Origin: Paracoccaceae bacterium
GTDB lineage: Bacteria > Pseudomonadota > Alphaproteobacteria > Rhodobacterales > Rhodobacteraceae
Length of the DNA: 39,609 bases
Assembly (NCBI GenBank): GCA_026710155.1
Contig: JAPORQ010000068.1
Location: forward strand, 1 to 39,609
Direction of reading: 5' to 3'
The position numbers and the translations under genes are program-made. Under the pieces are notes generated by a model. The model saw only the letters and a list, made by a program, of their open reading frames with translations. It did not search any database and had not been told where the DNA came from. Shown piece after piece: positions 17,401 to 26,421 of this stretch (within the stretch, counting starts at the first letter, position 1; every line of letters starts with the position of its first letter).

Positions 17401-18210
17401 ATGAACATGGAAGTGAAGATTATAAATGGCCGGGGAATAAATGTATCCGATGAGGGAAACAAGGATGGAACTGCATTTGTTCTGGCCAATTCTCTTGGTA
17501 CCGATCTACGTATTTGGAACAGGTTTTTAAAAAATTTTCCCCAAGATTACCGTATTATCAGATTTGATAAGCGAGGTCATGGATTGAGTGATATTTCGGA
17601 AAATCACTTCGGTATTGAAGGGCTTGCTTCTGACATAATGGAAATTCTGGATGATAAGCAAATCAGTGATTGTATTTTTGCAGGCGTATCAATAGGAGGA
17701 TTGATAGGCTTGCAGGTCGTATTGAATCGACCTGATCTGGTTAAGGCATTTGTTTTTTCAAATTCATCCGCGAGGGTAAGGGATGAAGCATTTTGGAATG
17801 ATCGGATAAAGATTATTGAGAAAGTTGGTCTTGATGCCGTTGGGGATTCCATCCTTGAAAAATGGTTCTCGAAAGAATTCAGAAAAAACAATACCGGGGA
17901 ACTAATGGCTTGGAGGAATATGCTCACAAGAACCCCACAAAGAGGTTATCTGGATTGTTGTCGAGTATTAAAATACACCGATTTGAGGGAACGGTTGGGA
18001 GAAGTGAAAGTGGACACGCTTGTCATTAGTGGTTCAGAAGATGGTGCAATACCACCCGAAGAGGTCATTGAAGGCACCAAGGGTTTGCCCAACGCAGTCC
18101 ATGAAACCATTATGGGTTCAGGACATTTGCCTTGTATAGAAAAACCATTGGAATTCAGGGAATTGATTTTTTCCTTTCTCCTTGAGCGAGGGCTGGTTAA
18201 CCGCAATTAA
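17401..18210 (+). CDS. Alpha/beta hydrolase, 3-oxoadipate enol-lactonase-like
   Basis: 269 residues from ATG 17401; ATG 17374 (nine residues earlier) and ATG 17407 are alternatives, and 17374 lies only 22 bases past the tRNA. The fold is alpha/beta hydrolase: LANSLGTDLRIWNRF, RFDKRGHGLSD, the nucleophile elbow AGVSIGG, the acid near SGSEDGAIPPEE and the histidine in GSGHLPCIEKP. The overall pattern, including RGYLDCCRVLKYTDLRERL, is that of PcaD, which opens the enol-lactone ring in the beta-ketoadipate pathway. No other pca genes are nearby, so the natural substrate may differ. A weak inverted repeat (GGTTAA/TTAACC, 18195-18212) overlaps the stop and might act in termination. Confidence 0.85.
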   Translation: MNMEVKIINGRGINVSDEGNKDGTAFVLANSLGTDLRIWNRFLKNFPQDYRIIRFDKRGHGLSDISENHFGIEGLASDIMEILDDKQISDCIFAGVSIGGLIGLQVVLNRPDLVKAFVFSNSSARVRDEAFWNDRIKIIEKVGLDAVGDSILEKWFSKEFRKNNTGELMAWRNMLTRTPQRGYLDCCRVLKYTDLRERLGEVKVDTLVISGSEDGAIPPEEVIEGTKGLPNAVHETIMGSGHLPCIEKPLEFRELIFSFLLERGLVNRN

Positions 18211-18259
18211 CCATAAGTTTTATTGGGCTGGGAAAATATAGTTGGAATTGTTTTATCAA

Positions 18260-18735
18260 TACTTCCATTTTTTCCATATGGGTTTTCAAGTTCTGGTCTT
18301 TTTGTCTTGGTTTTGATTCACTGGAACGGCACGGTAAATTTTTTCTTTTGAATTAGCCAGTTGTGATAAGATGGACAAACACCACTTGATGGAACATGAC
18401 CAACAACTCGCCGTTGAGTGAATTAACCAATCTGTAAAGCACAATATAACAACTCGCAGTGGGAGTTCTTTAGGTCGTTTATTGAGGTGGTATCTGGTCT
18501 ACCTAGGACCAGTGGGCGAGTACGTCGGAACTGAAATTATCTGGTGTGGTTTGAAATGACCGCTTAGGGCGTATTGTGTCACAATGTACAGAACAAGGGA
18601 GAGGAGTCTCCAATCGTAGTTCATTGGAATGATTTTGGATACTGTTGTAAAAAACCTATAGTTCTTGAGGAGAGTAAAATTGAACAAATCGCTTTTGAAA
18701 ATCATGGGATCTCAAGGAAGTGAATAAAAAGTGGT
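18260..18735 (+). repeat. Diverged dispersed repeat, copy A
   Basis: This gene-free stretch between the hydrolase and the AlbA_2 gene matches 28065-28408 in the same orientation. Matching blocks lie at its left part (around 18280-18415, including CACCACTTGATGGAAC) and right part (around 18640-18735, including TTTTGAAAATCATGGGAT and GTGAATAAAAAG). The middle holds extra sequence absent from copy B. It ends about 65 bases before the next start codon. No intact ORF is present. A reading such as SGRVRRN in the middle faintly recalls the IS30 N-terminal region, but this is too weak to name. It is most likely a decayed mobile element present in several copies. Confidence 0.6.
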
Positions 18736-18799
18736 TCCTTAATACTGTTCATAGCTATGCTATCATATTAGGACCGGTTAGATTAAAGGTTTCGGCGAA

Positions 18800-20050
18800 A
18801 TGAATAAGACTGAATTATTGGCGTTGATTGAGAATGGCAAGAATTCGGGCATAGAGTTCAAACGTGATTATCTTCATCCAGAACAATTGGCCAAAGAGAT
18901 TGTAGCCCTTGCCAATTTTAACGGAGGAAAAATTCTTATTGGTGTTGATGATGATGGGATAATCAGTGGTATTCAGCGTGATAATCTGGAGGAATGGGTA
19001 TTTGACACCATTTTCGAGAAAGTTCATCCTATGATAATCCCATCCTATGAGGAGATTCCAATAGATGAACAAACCAGGGTGGCTGTAATTACAGTAGGTC
19101 AGGGTACTACCAAGCCTTATGTAATGCGGGACAGACGCCGCGAAAATATCTATATTCGAGTTGGAACGACATCACGCCTTGCAAGTCGTGAACAACAGGC
19201 ACGATTATACGCCCTAGGGGGGATGGTCCATGCCGAGCTATTGCCGGTATCGGGGAGTGGGTTAGCAGATTTAAGCCAAGACCGCTTGAAACACTATTTG
19301 ATTTCAATTGTGGAAGACAAGGAGCCTCCCATTGAACAAAATGAATGGAATAAGCGCCTTCAGGGATTGGGTTTCATGCATGAATCGGATGGTCATACGC
19401 ATTCTCCTCTGTGTACAATAGCAGGACTTGTACTGTTTGGACATACACCTAGGAGGTTACAGCGTCAGGGTGGTATCAGATGGATGGCATTTCCTGGCAA
19501 GGAAAAGGACTATGGGGCACTTGATGATCAAATTGTTGATGGGCCTTTGGTTGCTTTGCTGAACAACTTTGATGAGGGGAAAACCATATTGGAAAATGGT
19601 CTTTTTGAAAATCTTGTTACATTAATACGACCATTTTTGTCAGAAGAAAAAAAAGAAATAGATGCTTCAATGCGTCGCGAGCGTCATTGGTTCTATCCAG
19701 TAGAAGCGATCCGCGAAGCGCTGGTCAATGCAGTGGCACATCGAGATTGGACTCGAAATGAAGAAATTGAAGTAGTCAGTTATTCAAATAGATTGGAAAT
19801 TATCAGCCCCGGTTCTTTGCCGAATTCCATGACTGTTGAAAAGATGATTGCAGGTCAACGCTCAGCCCGCAATCAATTGATTGTTGAAGTTCTTCGTGAC
19901 TATGGATATGTTGATGCCCGTGGTATGGGAATCCGTAACAAAATCATTCCCCTAACTCGTGCCTATAATGGAAGGGAACCCGAATTCCACGTTACAGAAG
20001 ACTATGTAAAGGTTGTATTCCACAAAGGTGATATTTCCAGGGACGGTTGA
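18800..20050 (+). CDS. AlbA_2/Schlafen-domain putative ATP-binding regulator (COG2865-like)
   Basis: 416 residues. The N-terminal AlbA_2 (Schlafen-type) domain is clear: GIEFKRDYLHPEQLAKEI, then ALANFNGGKILIGVDDDG. A central variable part follows. The C-terminal part is a GHKL-type ATP-binding domain with AIREALVNAVAHRDW, RLEIISPGSLPNSMT and GYVDARGMGIRNKI. Proteins of this build are often annotated as ATP-dependent DNA helicase RecG-like or transcriptional regulators, but they lack helicase motifs. Some Schlafen-type domains act on nucleic acids, and relatives occur in defence regions. The gene stands alone after repeat copy A; the start ATG at 18800 has only a weak ribosome site. Role unproven. 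Confidence 0.85.
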   Translation: MNKTELLALIENGKNSGIEFKRDYLHPEQLAKEIVALANFNGGKILIGVDDDGIISGIQRDNLEEWVFDTIFEKVHPMIIPSYEEIPIDEQTRVAVITVGQGTTKPYVMRDRRRENIYIRVGTTSRLASREQQARLYALGGMVHAELLPVSGSGLADLSQDRLKHYLISIVEDKEPPIEQNEWNKRLQGLGFMHESDGHTHSPLCTIAGLVLFGHTPRRLQRQGGIRWMAFPGKEKDYGALDDQIVDGPLVALLNNFDEGKTILENGLFENLVTLIRPFLSEEKKEIDASMRRERHWFYPVEAIREALVNAVAHRDWTRNEEIEVVSYSNRLEIISPGSLPNSMTVEKMIAGQRSARNQLIVEVLRDYGYVDARGMGIRNKIIPLTRAYNGREPEFHVTEDYVKVVFHKGDISRDG

Positions 20051-20203
20051 ATACATTTTAAAGGAATCAACACTTCATGAATAATGGCAATTGAATAGCC
20101 GAATAATTTCTACAAATTCATTTGGGATTGAAATCTGTCAACAAGTTGGTTTTTTAGGAACGTGGCTATCCATGGAAAGGTTAATTCAGAATGTATGACT
20201 TGA

Positions 20204-21130
20204 TTAACTCACATCATTGTTTTTTCCAAAGTCAACTGCGAATTGTTCAAGGGCTTGCTTTAGTGTTCGAGATACTAACCGTGAAGCTGCTTTCGGCACT
20301 GCACGCGGTGAAGTAATCAGATTAAGATATATGGACGCTGCTCGTTCACAAACCAAAGGAACAGCAATCAGCCTACCCTCAGCTAATTCTTCCGCAAAGG
20401 CCAGTCTGGTATAAAATGCCAATCCAGTTCCCCGAAGAAGAAGGTTCTTGAGCAGGGTCAAGCTGTTGGATGTTAATACCGGTAAATGTAAATGCTGGAA
20501 TTTCTCCAAGTCTTCGCCCAGAAATAGGCGCATTGGGCCAGAATTTTCCTGATAAATCAATCTCTGTCCGGAACATTGATCCAGCGTCAGGCGTTTTTCC
20601 AATGCAAGTGGATGATCAGGTCGCATTATTACTTCAATAGGACAGGGCATATCTTGCAGAACCTTGATTCCTTTCGCATCAACGGCATTGAATGTAAGTC
20701 CAAAGTCAGCACTGCAGGCAGCGACTTGTTGTGAAACTTCCATTGGGTCACATGCCACAACACGAAAAGTGATTTCTGAATGTTGATCGGCAATCCGAGA
20801 TATCAACTCTGGTAGAAACTTGACTGTTAGGCTGTTGAGCGTTGCAATGGTTACAAGACCACTCACCATACCACTAAGATTCCTTATATCGCCATGCAGT
20901 CGCTCATAACCGCTTAGTGTGTCCCTGGCATGTTGTACTGCCAGTCTTCCAGCTTCGGTTAGATGCGTACCGTTTCTATCCCGCTTGAACAATCGAGTAC
21001 CCAATCGATCCTCGACCTTCTGAATTTGCCTGGAAACGGCTGAGGGCGAAATATGCAATCGCTCAGCTGCCTCTCGTATCGATAAACATTCGGCAACCAT
21101 CACAAGACAACGAAGAGCTGTGGCATGCAT
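20204..21130 (-). CDS. LysR-type transcriptional regulator
   Basis: 308 residues. The N-terminal winged helix has LSIREAAERLHISPSAVSRQ and LGTRLFKRDRNGTHLTEAG, the standard LTTR DNA-binding pattern. The C-terminal effector domain begins SGLVTIATLNSLTVKFLPEL. It starts 3 bases after the ferredoxin stop, and its ribosome site (AAGGAG) lies inside the last codons of the ferredoxin gene. It is therefore the last gene of the operon 20204-27471 and is probably translated by coupling. LTTRs are usually divergent from their targets; this end-of-operon placement gives feedback. The inducer is probably the pathway substrate or a CoA intermediate (inference). Confidence 0.93.
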   Translation of the reverse strand: MHATALRCLVMVAECLSIREAAERLHISPSAVSRQIQKVEDRLGTRLFKRDRNGTHLTEAGRLAVQHARDTLSGYERLHGDIRNLSGMVSGLVTIATLNSLTVKFLPELISRIADQHSEITFRVVACDPMEVSQQVAACSADFGLTFNAVDAKGIKVLQDMPCPIEVIMRPDHPLALEKRLTLDQCSGQRLIYQENSGPMRLFLGEDLEKFQHLHLPVLTSNSLTLLKNLLLRGTGLAFYTRLAFAEELAEGRLIAVPLVCERAASIYLNLITSPRAVPKAASRLVSRTLKQALEQFAVDFGKNNDVS

Positions 21131-21133
21131 GAC

Positions 21134-21475
21134 CTACTCCTTGTCAGCCATAATTTGTTGCCAATTCCCTACTACAGGATGATCCTGATCAGTACGAAAC
21201 TCATCAGCCAGACCACAAGGCTGTCCCCAGCCTGTTACTTTCTCGCCAAAAAACTCTTCGTTGATCTTGGCAAAATTTTGCCACTTTTCTGGTAGATTGT
21301 CTTCATCCATTATAGCATCAACAGGGCAAACAGACTCACAGATTGCACAGTTGATGCATTCGTCAGGCTGAATGTAGAACATTCGACCTCCTTCATAAAT
21401 ACAATCAACCGGACAGACATCTGTGCATATCCCATCCTTGATGTCAATGCATGGCTCTGCAATTACAAATGCCAT
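21134..21475 (-). CDS. Seven-iron-type ferredoxin
   Basis: 113 residues from ATG 21475. The longer frame to 21628 overlaps the hydratase gene and adds unlikely sequence. The first cluster region is EPCIDIKDGICTDVCPVDC and the second is DECINCAICESVCPVDAI. This spacing matches [3Fe-4S][4Fe-4S] ferredoxins of the FdxA type, as does the long C-terminal tail (WQNFAKINEEFFGEKV). It should carry electrons in the cytoplasm. Its place in the operon suggests it serves the FAD enzyme or another redox step of the pathway. The gap to the upstream hydratase gene is 7 bases. Confidence 0.93.
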   Translation of the reverse strand: MAFVIAEPCIDIKDGICTDVCPVDCIYEGGRMFYIQPDECINCAICESVCPVDAIMDEDNLPEKWQNFAKINEEFFGEKVTGWGQPCGLADEFRTDQDHPVVGNWQQIMADKE

Positions 21476-21482
21476 AAGAAAG

Positions 21483-22250
21483 TCATCTCCCTTTCCAGAC
21501 AGGCAAGCGTTTTTCTTTGAATGCTTTGACACCTTCATGGCTGTCTTCGCACTTGAGCGCAGCAGAAAGTGTTTCCGACATGTAACGTCTTGCCTCATGT
21601 ACTTCCATGCCTGTTGTATCAAAAACAAAACTCTTGATGGCCTTTAAACTTAGCGGTGCACAGGATAAAATGTCTTCAACCCATTTTTCCACGGTCCTGT
21701 CCAGTAAATCATCTGGCACGACCTCGTTTACAATGCCCCATTCAGCAGCCTGCCTAGCAGAAATTCGTCGTCCAGTCAACATCAGTCCCAAGGCTAGATT
21801 GCGTGGAACCATTCTTGGCAGGACAATCATGCCGTCAAGTGGAAGTCTGCCAACACGGGATTCAGGCAAACCGAAGGATGCAGATTCAGCAGCAATAACT
21901 ATATCACACCCCAGTATTGTTTCAAATCCTCCTCCCAGTGCAAGGCCATTGACTTTGGCCAAAAGCGGGACATTCAATCTTCCTCCACAAGCGATGCCTG
22001 AGAATCCATGACGATTTGTTTGGACCCAGTATTCAATACCATCCGGTCCTTCTTCCTTCATGTCAGCGCCAGCACAGAAGGCTCTTCCAGTGCCAGTCAG
22101 AACTGTACAGCGTACATCATCACGCCGGTTTATTTCCGACCAAATTTCGTTGAGATGCTCAAATGTGGACTGATCTACGGCATTCAAGCGGTCCGGTCTG
22201 TTTAGGGTGACTCGCGCGACTTGGCCGGTGACCTCAAACTCAACACTCAT
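21483..22250 (-). CDS. Enoyl-CoA hydratase/isomerase family protein
   Basis: 255 residues of the crotonase family, which act on acyl-CoA thioesters. Oxyanion-hole segments are AFCAGADMKEE (about residues 58-68) and ALGGGFETILGCDIVIAAE (about 100-118). The catalytic-region segment GLPESRVGRLPLDG retains a glutamate. The tail ECEDSHEGVKAFKEKR type ending (here KCEDSHEGVKAF) is also usual. The start overlaps the stop of the CoA-transferase gene (ATGA), so translation is coupled. In this operon it would act after CoA activation: hydration, isomerisation or ring/C-C cleavage. Which of these cannot be told. Confidence 0.93.
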   Translation of the reverse strand: MSVEFEVTGQVARVTLNRPDRLNAVDQSTFEHLNEIWSEINRRDDVRCTVLTGTGRAFCAGADMKEEGPDGIEYWVQTNRHGFSGIACGGRLNVPLLAKVNGLALGGGFETILGCDIVIAAESASFGLPESRVGRLPLDGMIVLPRMVPRNLALGLMLTGRRISARQAAEWGIVNEVVPDDLLDRTVEKWVEDILSCAPLSLKAIKSFVFDTTGMEVHEARRYMSETLSAALKCEDSHEGVKAFKEKRLPVWKGR

Positions 22251-23425
22251 GGAGATGCCGTTTCTGCAAGACCACCAAGAACTTCTTTAGAGTGTTCACC
22301 AAGTTTTGGAGGGGGTAATCTAATTTTTACTGGAGCCAAAGACATATCAATCGGTGATCCAATGAGGCGAACGGGACCAGTATCAGTGGATGGGAGTTCC
22401 ATAATCATTCGATTGCATTCCGTCTGCGGATCTTCAAGCGCCTCTGATAGTGTGTTGACTGGTGCACAAAGGATATCGACATCATTAAGCTGCTTTAGCC
22501 AATGTGATGTTGAATTGGTAGCGAATCGTTCGCAGAAAATATTTTGCAGATCATCACGATTTTCTGATTGTTGTTCCAGTGTTGAATATTTCTCCTGTGA
22601 AGAGAGGTTTTCAATACACAAAGCCTCACAAATGCTCTTGAGGGGGTTTTGTTTGAAGGCTCCAATCATTACAATGGCACTGTCTGTTGTCTCAAAAACT
22701 CCTGATAATGGCATTGCGGCCCAGTTTAGTTCCTTGCCCCGCATCATCCATACAGCTGCTTCCTGCATCTGCATGGCTAGCATGGAATTGAAAAGAGAAA
22801 CTGAAACAAGCTGACCCTCACCATGTTTCTCTCTCTGCATCAGTGCAAGCAAAATACCCTGAACCAGATGCATACCCGCAGAATAATCGGCGAGAGCAGT
22901 TGGGTAAATAGTCAGAGGTTGCCGATTGTCAGCACGCCGGTGCATTGCTCCGCTCATGGCCTGAGCCAATACATCCTGACCACCTTTGTTTACATACGGC
23001 CCCTCAAGACCAAATCCAGTACCAACCGCATAAATGATACGACGGTTTACACGTTTCAGATCTTCATATCCAAGACCCATACGATCCATCACACCGGGTC
23101 GAAAATTGTTAACTACAACATCGGTGCTTTTCGCTAGTTCGAGTACAGCCATGCGTCCATCTTCAGACTTCAGATCAAGCGTTATGCTTCGTTTGTTGCG
23201 GTTCAAACTAGAGAAAACAGGATTATTTCCACCATCTGGATCCTCACCTATGCTCCAACGGGAAAGATCCCCCAATCCAGCTCTTTCGATTTTAATGACA
23301 TCCGCTCCATAATCACCGAGCATTTGGGTACAACAAGGGCCAAGCATAACTTGGCTAAAGTCCAGGACCCTAACGCCATCAAGTGGAAGTTCCAAAGAAT
23401 TACCAGTCATTTCAGATTCCCTCAT
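22247..23425 (-). CDS. Family III (CaiB/BaiF) CoA-transferase
   Basis: 392 residues. Family III CoA-transferases move CoA from a donor thioester to a carboxylic acid through a catalytic aspartate. The pattern is clear: VLDFSQVMLGPCCTQML, GADVIKIERAGLGDLSR, NRNKRSITLDLK, VVNNFRPGVMDRMGLGYEDL and TALADYSAGMHLVQGILLAL with the likely catalytic aspartate in ADYS. The start overlaps the stop of the FAD enzyme gene by ATGA; a second methionine six residues in is possible. In the operon it would activate the imported substrate. The relatives CaiB, Frc and BaiF act on quite different acids, so substrate is open. Confidence 0.93.
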   Translation of the reverse strand: MRESEMTGNSLELPLDGVRVLDFSQVMLGPCCTQMLGDYGADVIKIERAGLGDLSRWSIGEDPDGGNNPVFSSLNRNKRSITLDLKSEDGRMAVLELAKSTDVVVNNFRPGVMDRMGLGYEDLKRVNRRIIYAVGTGFGLEGPYVNKGGQDVLAQAMSGAMHRRADNRQPLTIYPTALADYSAGMHLVQGILLALMQREKHGEGQLVSVSLFNSMLAMQMQEAAVWMMRGKELNWAAMPLSGVFETTDSAIVMIGAFKQNPLKSICEALCIENLSSQEKYSTLEQQSENRDDLQNIFCERFATNSTSHWLKQLNDVDILCAPVNTLSEALEDPQTECNRMIMELPSTDTGPVRLIGSPIDMSLAPVKIRLPPPKLGEHSKEVLGGLAETASP

Positions 23426-24783
23426 GCTACTACTGAAAGCATTGCATTATCAGCCGGTTGATCGCCGGGGTCAGCACCCTGGGCCCTCATCATATGCTGA
23501 ATTTTACCGATCTCCACATCCCTAATCATGATTCCTGATTGTAATGCCAACACTGATGCTATACCGGCTGCCTCACCCATGGCCATACAAGGGGGAATCT
23601 CACGACTGAGTTTCTGGGCTGCCGAGGTTGCCGAATAGTGTCTTCCGGCAACAATAAGCTGATCAATCTTTTTAGGCAAAAGAGATCTGTATGGAGTGTA
23701 GTAGTCTCGACCACGGCATATGGTGTCAGAAAAGTGCAATCGATTCATGATGTCCTGTTTGGTAACAACATACTCTCCTTCCAGAAGGCGTGTTTGACGC
23801 ACACCAGTCTGGGGTGCGAAATCAACAAAATGAGCATTCTCGAAACCAGGAACTTTCTGGCGTGCAAATTCCAACAATGCCTGCATTCGTTTTCGACCTT
23901 CAAATTCGGAAGCAGTGAGATCTTTAACATTGAGTCCATCGAATCCTGTCATGTGTGGACAGTTGCACCAGACAATTCCCGGAAGTGGCGTTTTCAGCCA
24001 CCAATAATCCCAACAACCTTTGATTATTTTTTTGGCCTCTTTCTCCAAAGCCAAAAACTTTTCCGTTTCCTCGTATTGAAACCGTTCGGCTGTCTCGGTG
24101 TCTACATTACCCATGCGTGAGACGGTAGTGACAATATATGACCCATCTACGAATGGTGTCCCAGCACTCGATGCAACATCGAGATCTCCCGTGGCATCAA
24201 TAATGACTTTTCCCCTTAGTGCTTGAGGACCTTGCTTGGTTTCTACAATTACACCACACGCACGACCATCCTCAACCATTGTTGATTGGAACCAACTATG
24301 GAGCCGAAGTTTGAGACCTGATTCCCCTACCATGTCGAGTGCCGCCTGCTTGAATCCGTCGGGGTCAAAAGCAGCAGCAAAAACTACAGGGTGTGGTCTG
24401 TAATGGACATGGAAATCACATACTCCCCATCGTGACCATTTACGTACTGTTTCCGGCAAACCACGTACATCCAATGCTCGGTCTGATTTTGGGGGATAGA
24501 CACATAGACCACGAGAATGCATACGTTCTATGATTTCCATCGCTAGCCCGCGCACGGATATTTCGGTCTCATTATGCATGTCGTCCAAAACCAAGACCAT
24601 ACCTCCCGAAGCGAGTCCTCCAAGATATGGATATCTCTCCAGAAGTGTAACCGAGGCCCCGTTTCGAGATGCAGAGACGGCTGCCGCAATACCAGCCGGG
24701 CCTCCGCCGACAACAATAACATCGCTTTCATCTACAACTGGTACGCTAACCGCTTTACGTTTAATGATTTCATGAAGTTTCAT
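23422..24783 (-). CDS. FAD-dependent oxidoreductase (FAD_oxidored type)
   Basis: 453 residues from ATG 24783, which has a GGGGA ribosome site; ATG 24825 would overlap the permease gene by 25 bases. The N-terminal Rossmann FAD site is VIVVGGGPAGIAAAVSASRN, followed by LLERYPYLGGLASGGMV. Further FAD contact is VIIDATGDLDVASSAGTPF. The C-terminal part QLIVAGRHYSATSAAQ and CMAMGEAAGIASVLAL matches the FAD_oxidored (PF12831-like) family, which includes fumarate-reductase-like and dehydrogenase enzymes of unknown substrate. It is probably cytoplasmic. With the ferredoxin in the same operon it might oxidise or reduce the substrate before or after CoA activation. Confidence 0.88.
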   Translation of the reverse strand: MKLHEIIKRKAVSVPVVDESDVIVVGGGPAGIAAAVSASRNGASVTLLERYPYLGGLASGGMVLVLDDMHNETEISVRGLAMEIIERMHSRGLCVYPPKSDRALDVRGLPETVRKWSRWGVCDFHVHYRPHPVVFAAAFDPDGFKQAALDMVGESGLKLRLHSWFQSTMVEDGRACGVIVETKQGPQALRGKVIIDATGDLDVASSAGTPFVDGSYIVTTVSRMGNVDTETAERFQYEETEKFLALEKEAKKIIKGCWDYWWLKTPLPGIVWCNCPHMTGFDGLNVKDLTASEFEGRKRMQALLEFARQKVPGFENAHFVDFAPQTGVRQTRLLEGEYVVTKQDIMNRLHFSDTICRGRDYYTPYRSLLPKKIDQLIVAGRHYSATSAAQKLSREIPPCMAMGEAAGIASVLALQSGIMIRDVEIGKIQHMMRAQGADPGDQPADNAMLSVVA

Positions 24784-24800
24784 TCTATTTTCCCCATCTT

Positions 24801-25589
24801 TCAGCTTACTGATCCAGATTTCCACTTAATGAAGTGATGTTCGGCGATTGAGGTTAGAGTAAAACCTATCACTGCCAAACTGGCACCGGTAATCACTGTT
24901 GCATAAAGCATCGGTGATCGAAAATTGTAGGTTGCCTCAATAATCAAAGCCCCCAATCCGTAATTTGATCCAATCCACTCACCGACTATTGCACCAATAA
25001 CAGATGTTGTCGAGGCAATTTTCAATGCTGCAAACAGGAAGGGCAATGAGCTTTGTATCCTGATTTTCAATAAAATTTCAGGTTTGGTTGCAGACAACAC
25101 GTGCATGAGATCAAGCATCTGTGGGCTAACGGCATTCAGTCCTCGAACCATGTTTACCAAGGTCGGAAAGAAACAGATAAGAGCAGCGATAACAATTTTG
25201 GGTGCATATCCGTTGCCCAGAATCAAAACCAGTATAGGCGCAATGGCAATAATCGGGATTGTATTGATGAAAACTGCAATGGGATAGAAGGCTCTTTCTG
25301 CCAAACGATTGTGGACAAAACAAATTGCCAGAAAAACTGCTACCGAATTTCCAAGGATAAATCCAGATAGAGCTTCAAAAAATGTAGGTAGGAAATTTAT
25401 CCACAGGATGTCTCCTTTTTCGACAAATACCATGGCTACCTGAACCGGACTAGGCGCTATGTAGGTAGGAATATTAAATACTGATACTATCAATTGCCAC
25501 ATAACCAGCAAACCAAACACCGTTGTTATGGCTGGCAAATGTTTCTTCAAACCTTTAAGCCAATTATGATCTGTCGATTGTTTTTTCAT
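24801..25589 (-). CDS. ABC transporter permease, nitrate/sulfonate/NMT1 type
   Basis: 262 residues with about six membrane segments (first: AITTVFGLLVMWQLIVSVF). The family segment IAPSPVQVAMVF near the N-terminus and the EAA-like loop GLNAVSPQMLDLMHVLSAT are typical of the SsuC/TauC/ThiX branch (BPD_transp_1). It forms the membrane channel for the ATPase encoded just upstream (gap 21 bases) and the binding protein at 26422-27471. Substrates of this branch include sulfonates, nitrate, pyrimidine precursors, riboflavin and aromatic acids. Confidence 0.93.
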   Translation of the reverse strand: MKKQSTDHNWLKGLKKHLPAITTVFGLLVMWQLIVSVFNIPTYIAPSPVQVAMVFVEKGDILWINFLPTFFEALSGFILGNSVAVFLAICFVHNRLAERAFYPIAVFINTIPIIAIAPILVLILGNGYAPKIVIAALICFFPTLVNMVRGLNAVSPQMLDLMHVLSATKPEILLKIRIQSSLPFLFAALKIASTTSVIGAIVGEWIGSNYGLGALIIEATYNFRSPMLYATVITGASLAVIGFTLTSIAEHHFIKWKSGSVS

Positions 25590-25610
25590 TTTTCTTTTAG
25601 TACCCGAAAT

Positions 25611-26399
25611 TCAGGCCTGATCAGCACATTCAAGCAGCGACCGTAGTTTGCTTGTGACTTGCACGAATTCAAATGTATCTCTGATTGCAGGTTTGCGGGG
25701 TGTTGAGTATTCGATCACTGGAAATTCAAGTACACGGCCTGGATTACGAGACAGCACAAGACATTTTTGGCCTAGATATGCTGCTTCAGGCACCGAATGT
25801 GTTACAAAAACAATTGTTGTTCCGGTTTCTTTCCATATCCTCAGCAATTCTTGATTGAGTTTGTCTCGCGTGATCTCATCCAAAGCACCAAATGGCTCAT
25901 CCATTAAAAGTACGCGTGGGCGACAAACGAGTGCACGGGCAATTGAAACACGTTGCTGCATTCCTCCCGAAAGTTCGTTTGGAAGTGCCTCTCCCCGCCC
26001 TGCCAATCCAACTAGCTCCAAAAGATCCTGTGGTTCAGCATGTGATTCCACATTTCCACTGTGGCTACCAACTTCCAAGGGTAAGATGATATTTTCGATC
26101 GCAGTACGCCATGGCAACAATGTCGATTCTTGAAACACAAATGAAAAATCTCTCGCAAGTCTGGCTTCTTCAGGGGACCTCCCGAACACTTTGATTGTAC
26201 CTTCATCATAGGCAACAAGATCTGCAATTGCTTTCAGAAGAGTGGATTTTCCACAACCGGATGGGCCAACCATTGTGATAAAACTTCCTTCCGGTACATT
26301 AAAGGTAACATTTTCAAGAGCAGTGATCCGGTTTGACAACTCGCCAAACCGGACCGAAAGTCCATCAACTGAGATAGCTGGGATAATGCCACTTTCCAT
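25611..26399 (-). CDS. ABC transporter ATP-binding protein
   Basis: 262 residues with all ABC motifs: Walker A VGPSGCGKSTLL (about residues 42-53), Q-loop FVFQEST, signature ELSGGMQQRVSIARAL, Walker B VLLMDEPFGALDE and the H-loop VTHSVPEAAYL. The sequence is of the SsuB/TauB type that powers import. It lies 22 bases after the binding-protein gene in the transcription direction, and 21 before the permease gene. Confidence 0.95.
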   Translation of the reverse strand: MESGIIPAISVDGLSVRFGELSNRITALENVTFNVPEGSFITMVGPSGCGKSTLLKAIADLVAYDEGTIKVFGRSPEEARLARDFSFVFQESTLLPWRTAIENIILPLEVGSHSGNVESHAEPQDLLELVGLAGRGEALPNELSGGMQQRVSIARALVCRPRVLLMDEPFGALDEITRDKLNQELLRIWKETGTTIVFVTHSVPEAAYLGQKCLVLSRNPGRVLEFPVIEYSTPRKPAIRDTFEFVQVTSKLRSLLECADQA

Positions 26400-26421
26400 G
26401 TTTTTGCTATTAAGCTATATA

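Noticed and set aside
22221-22814. 197-aa plus-strand ORF
   Set aside because: Antisense to the CoA-transferase gene; no protein-like pattern.
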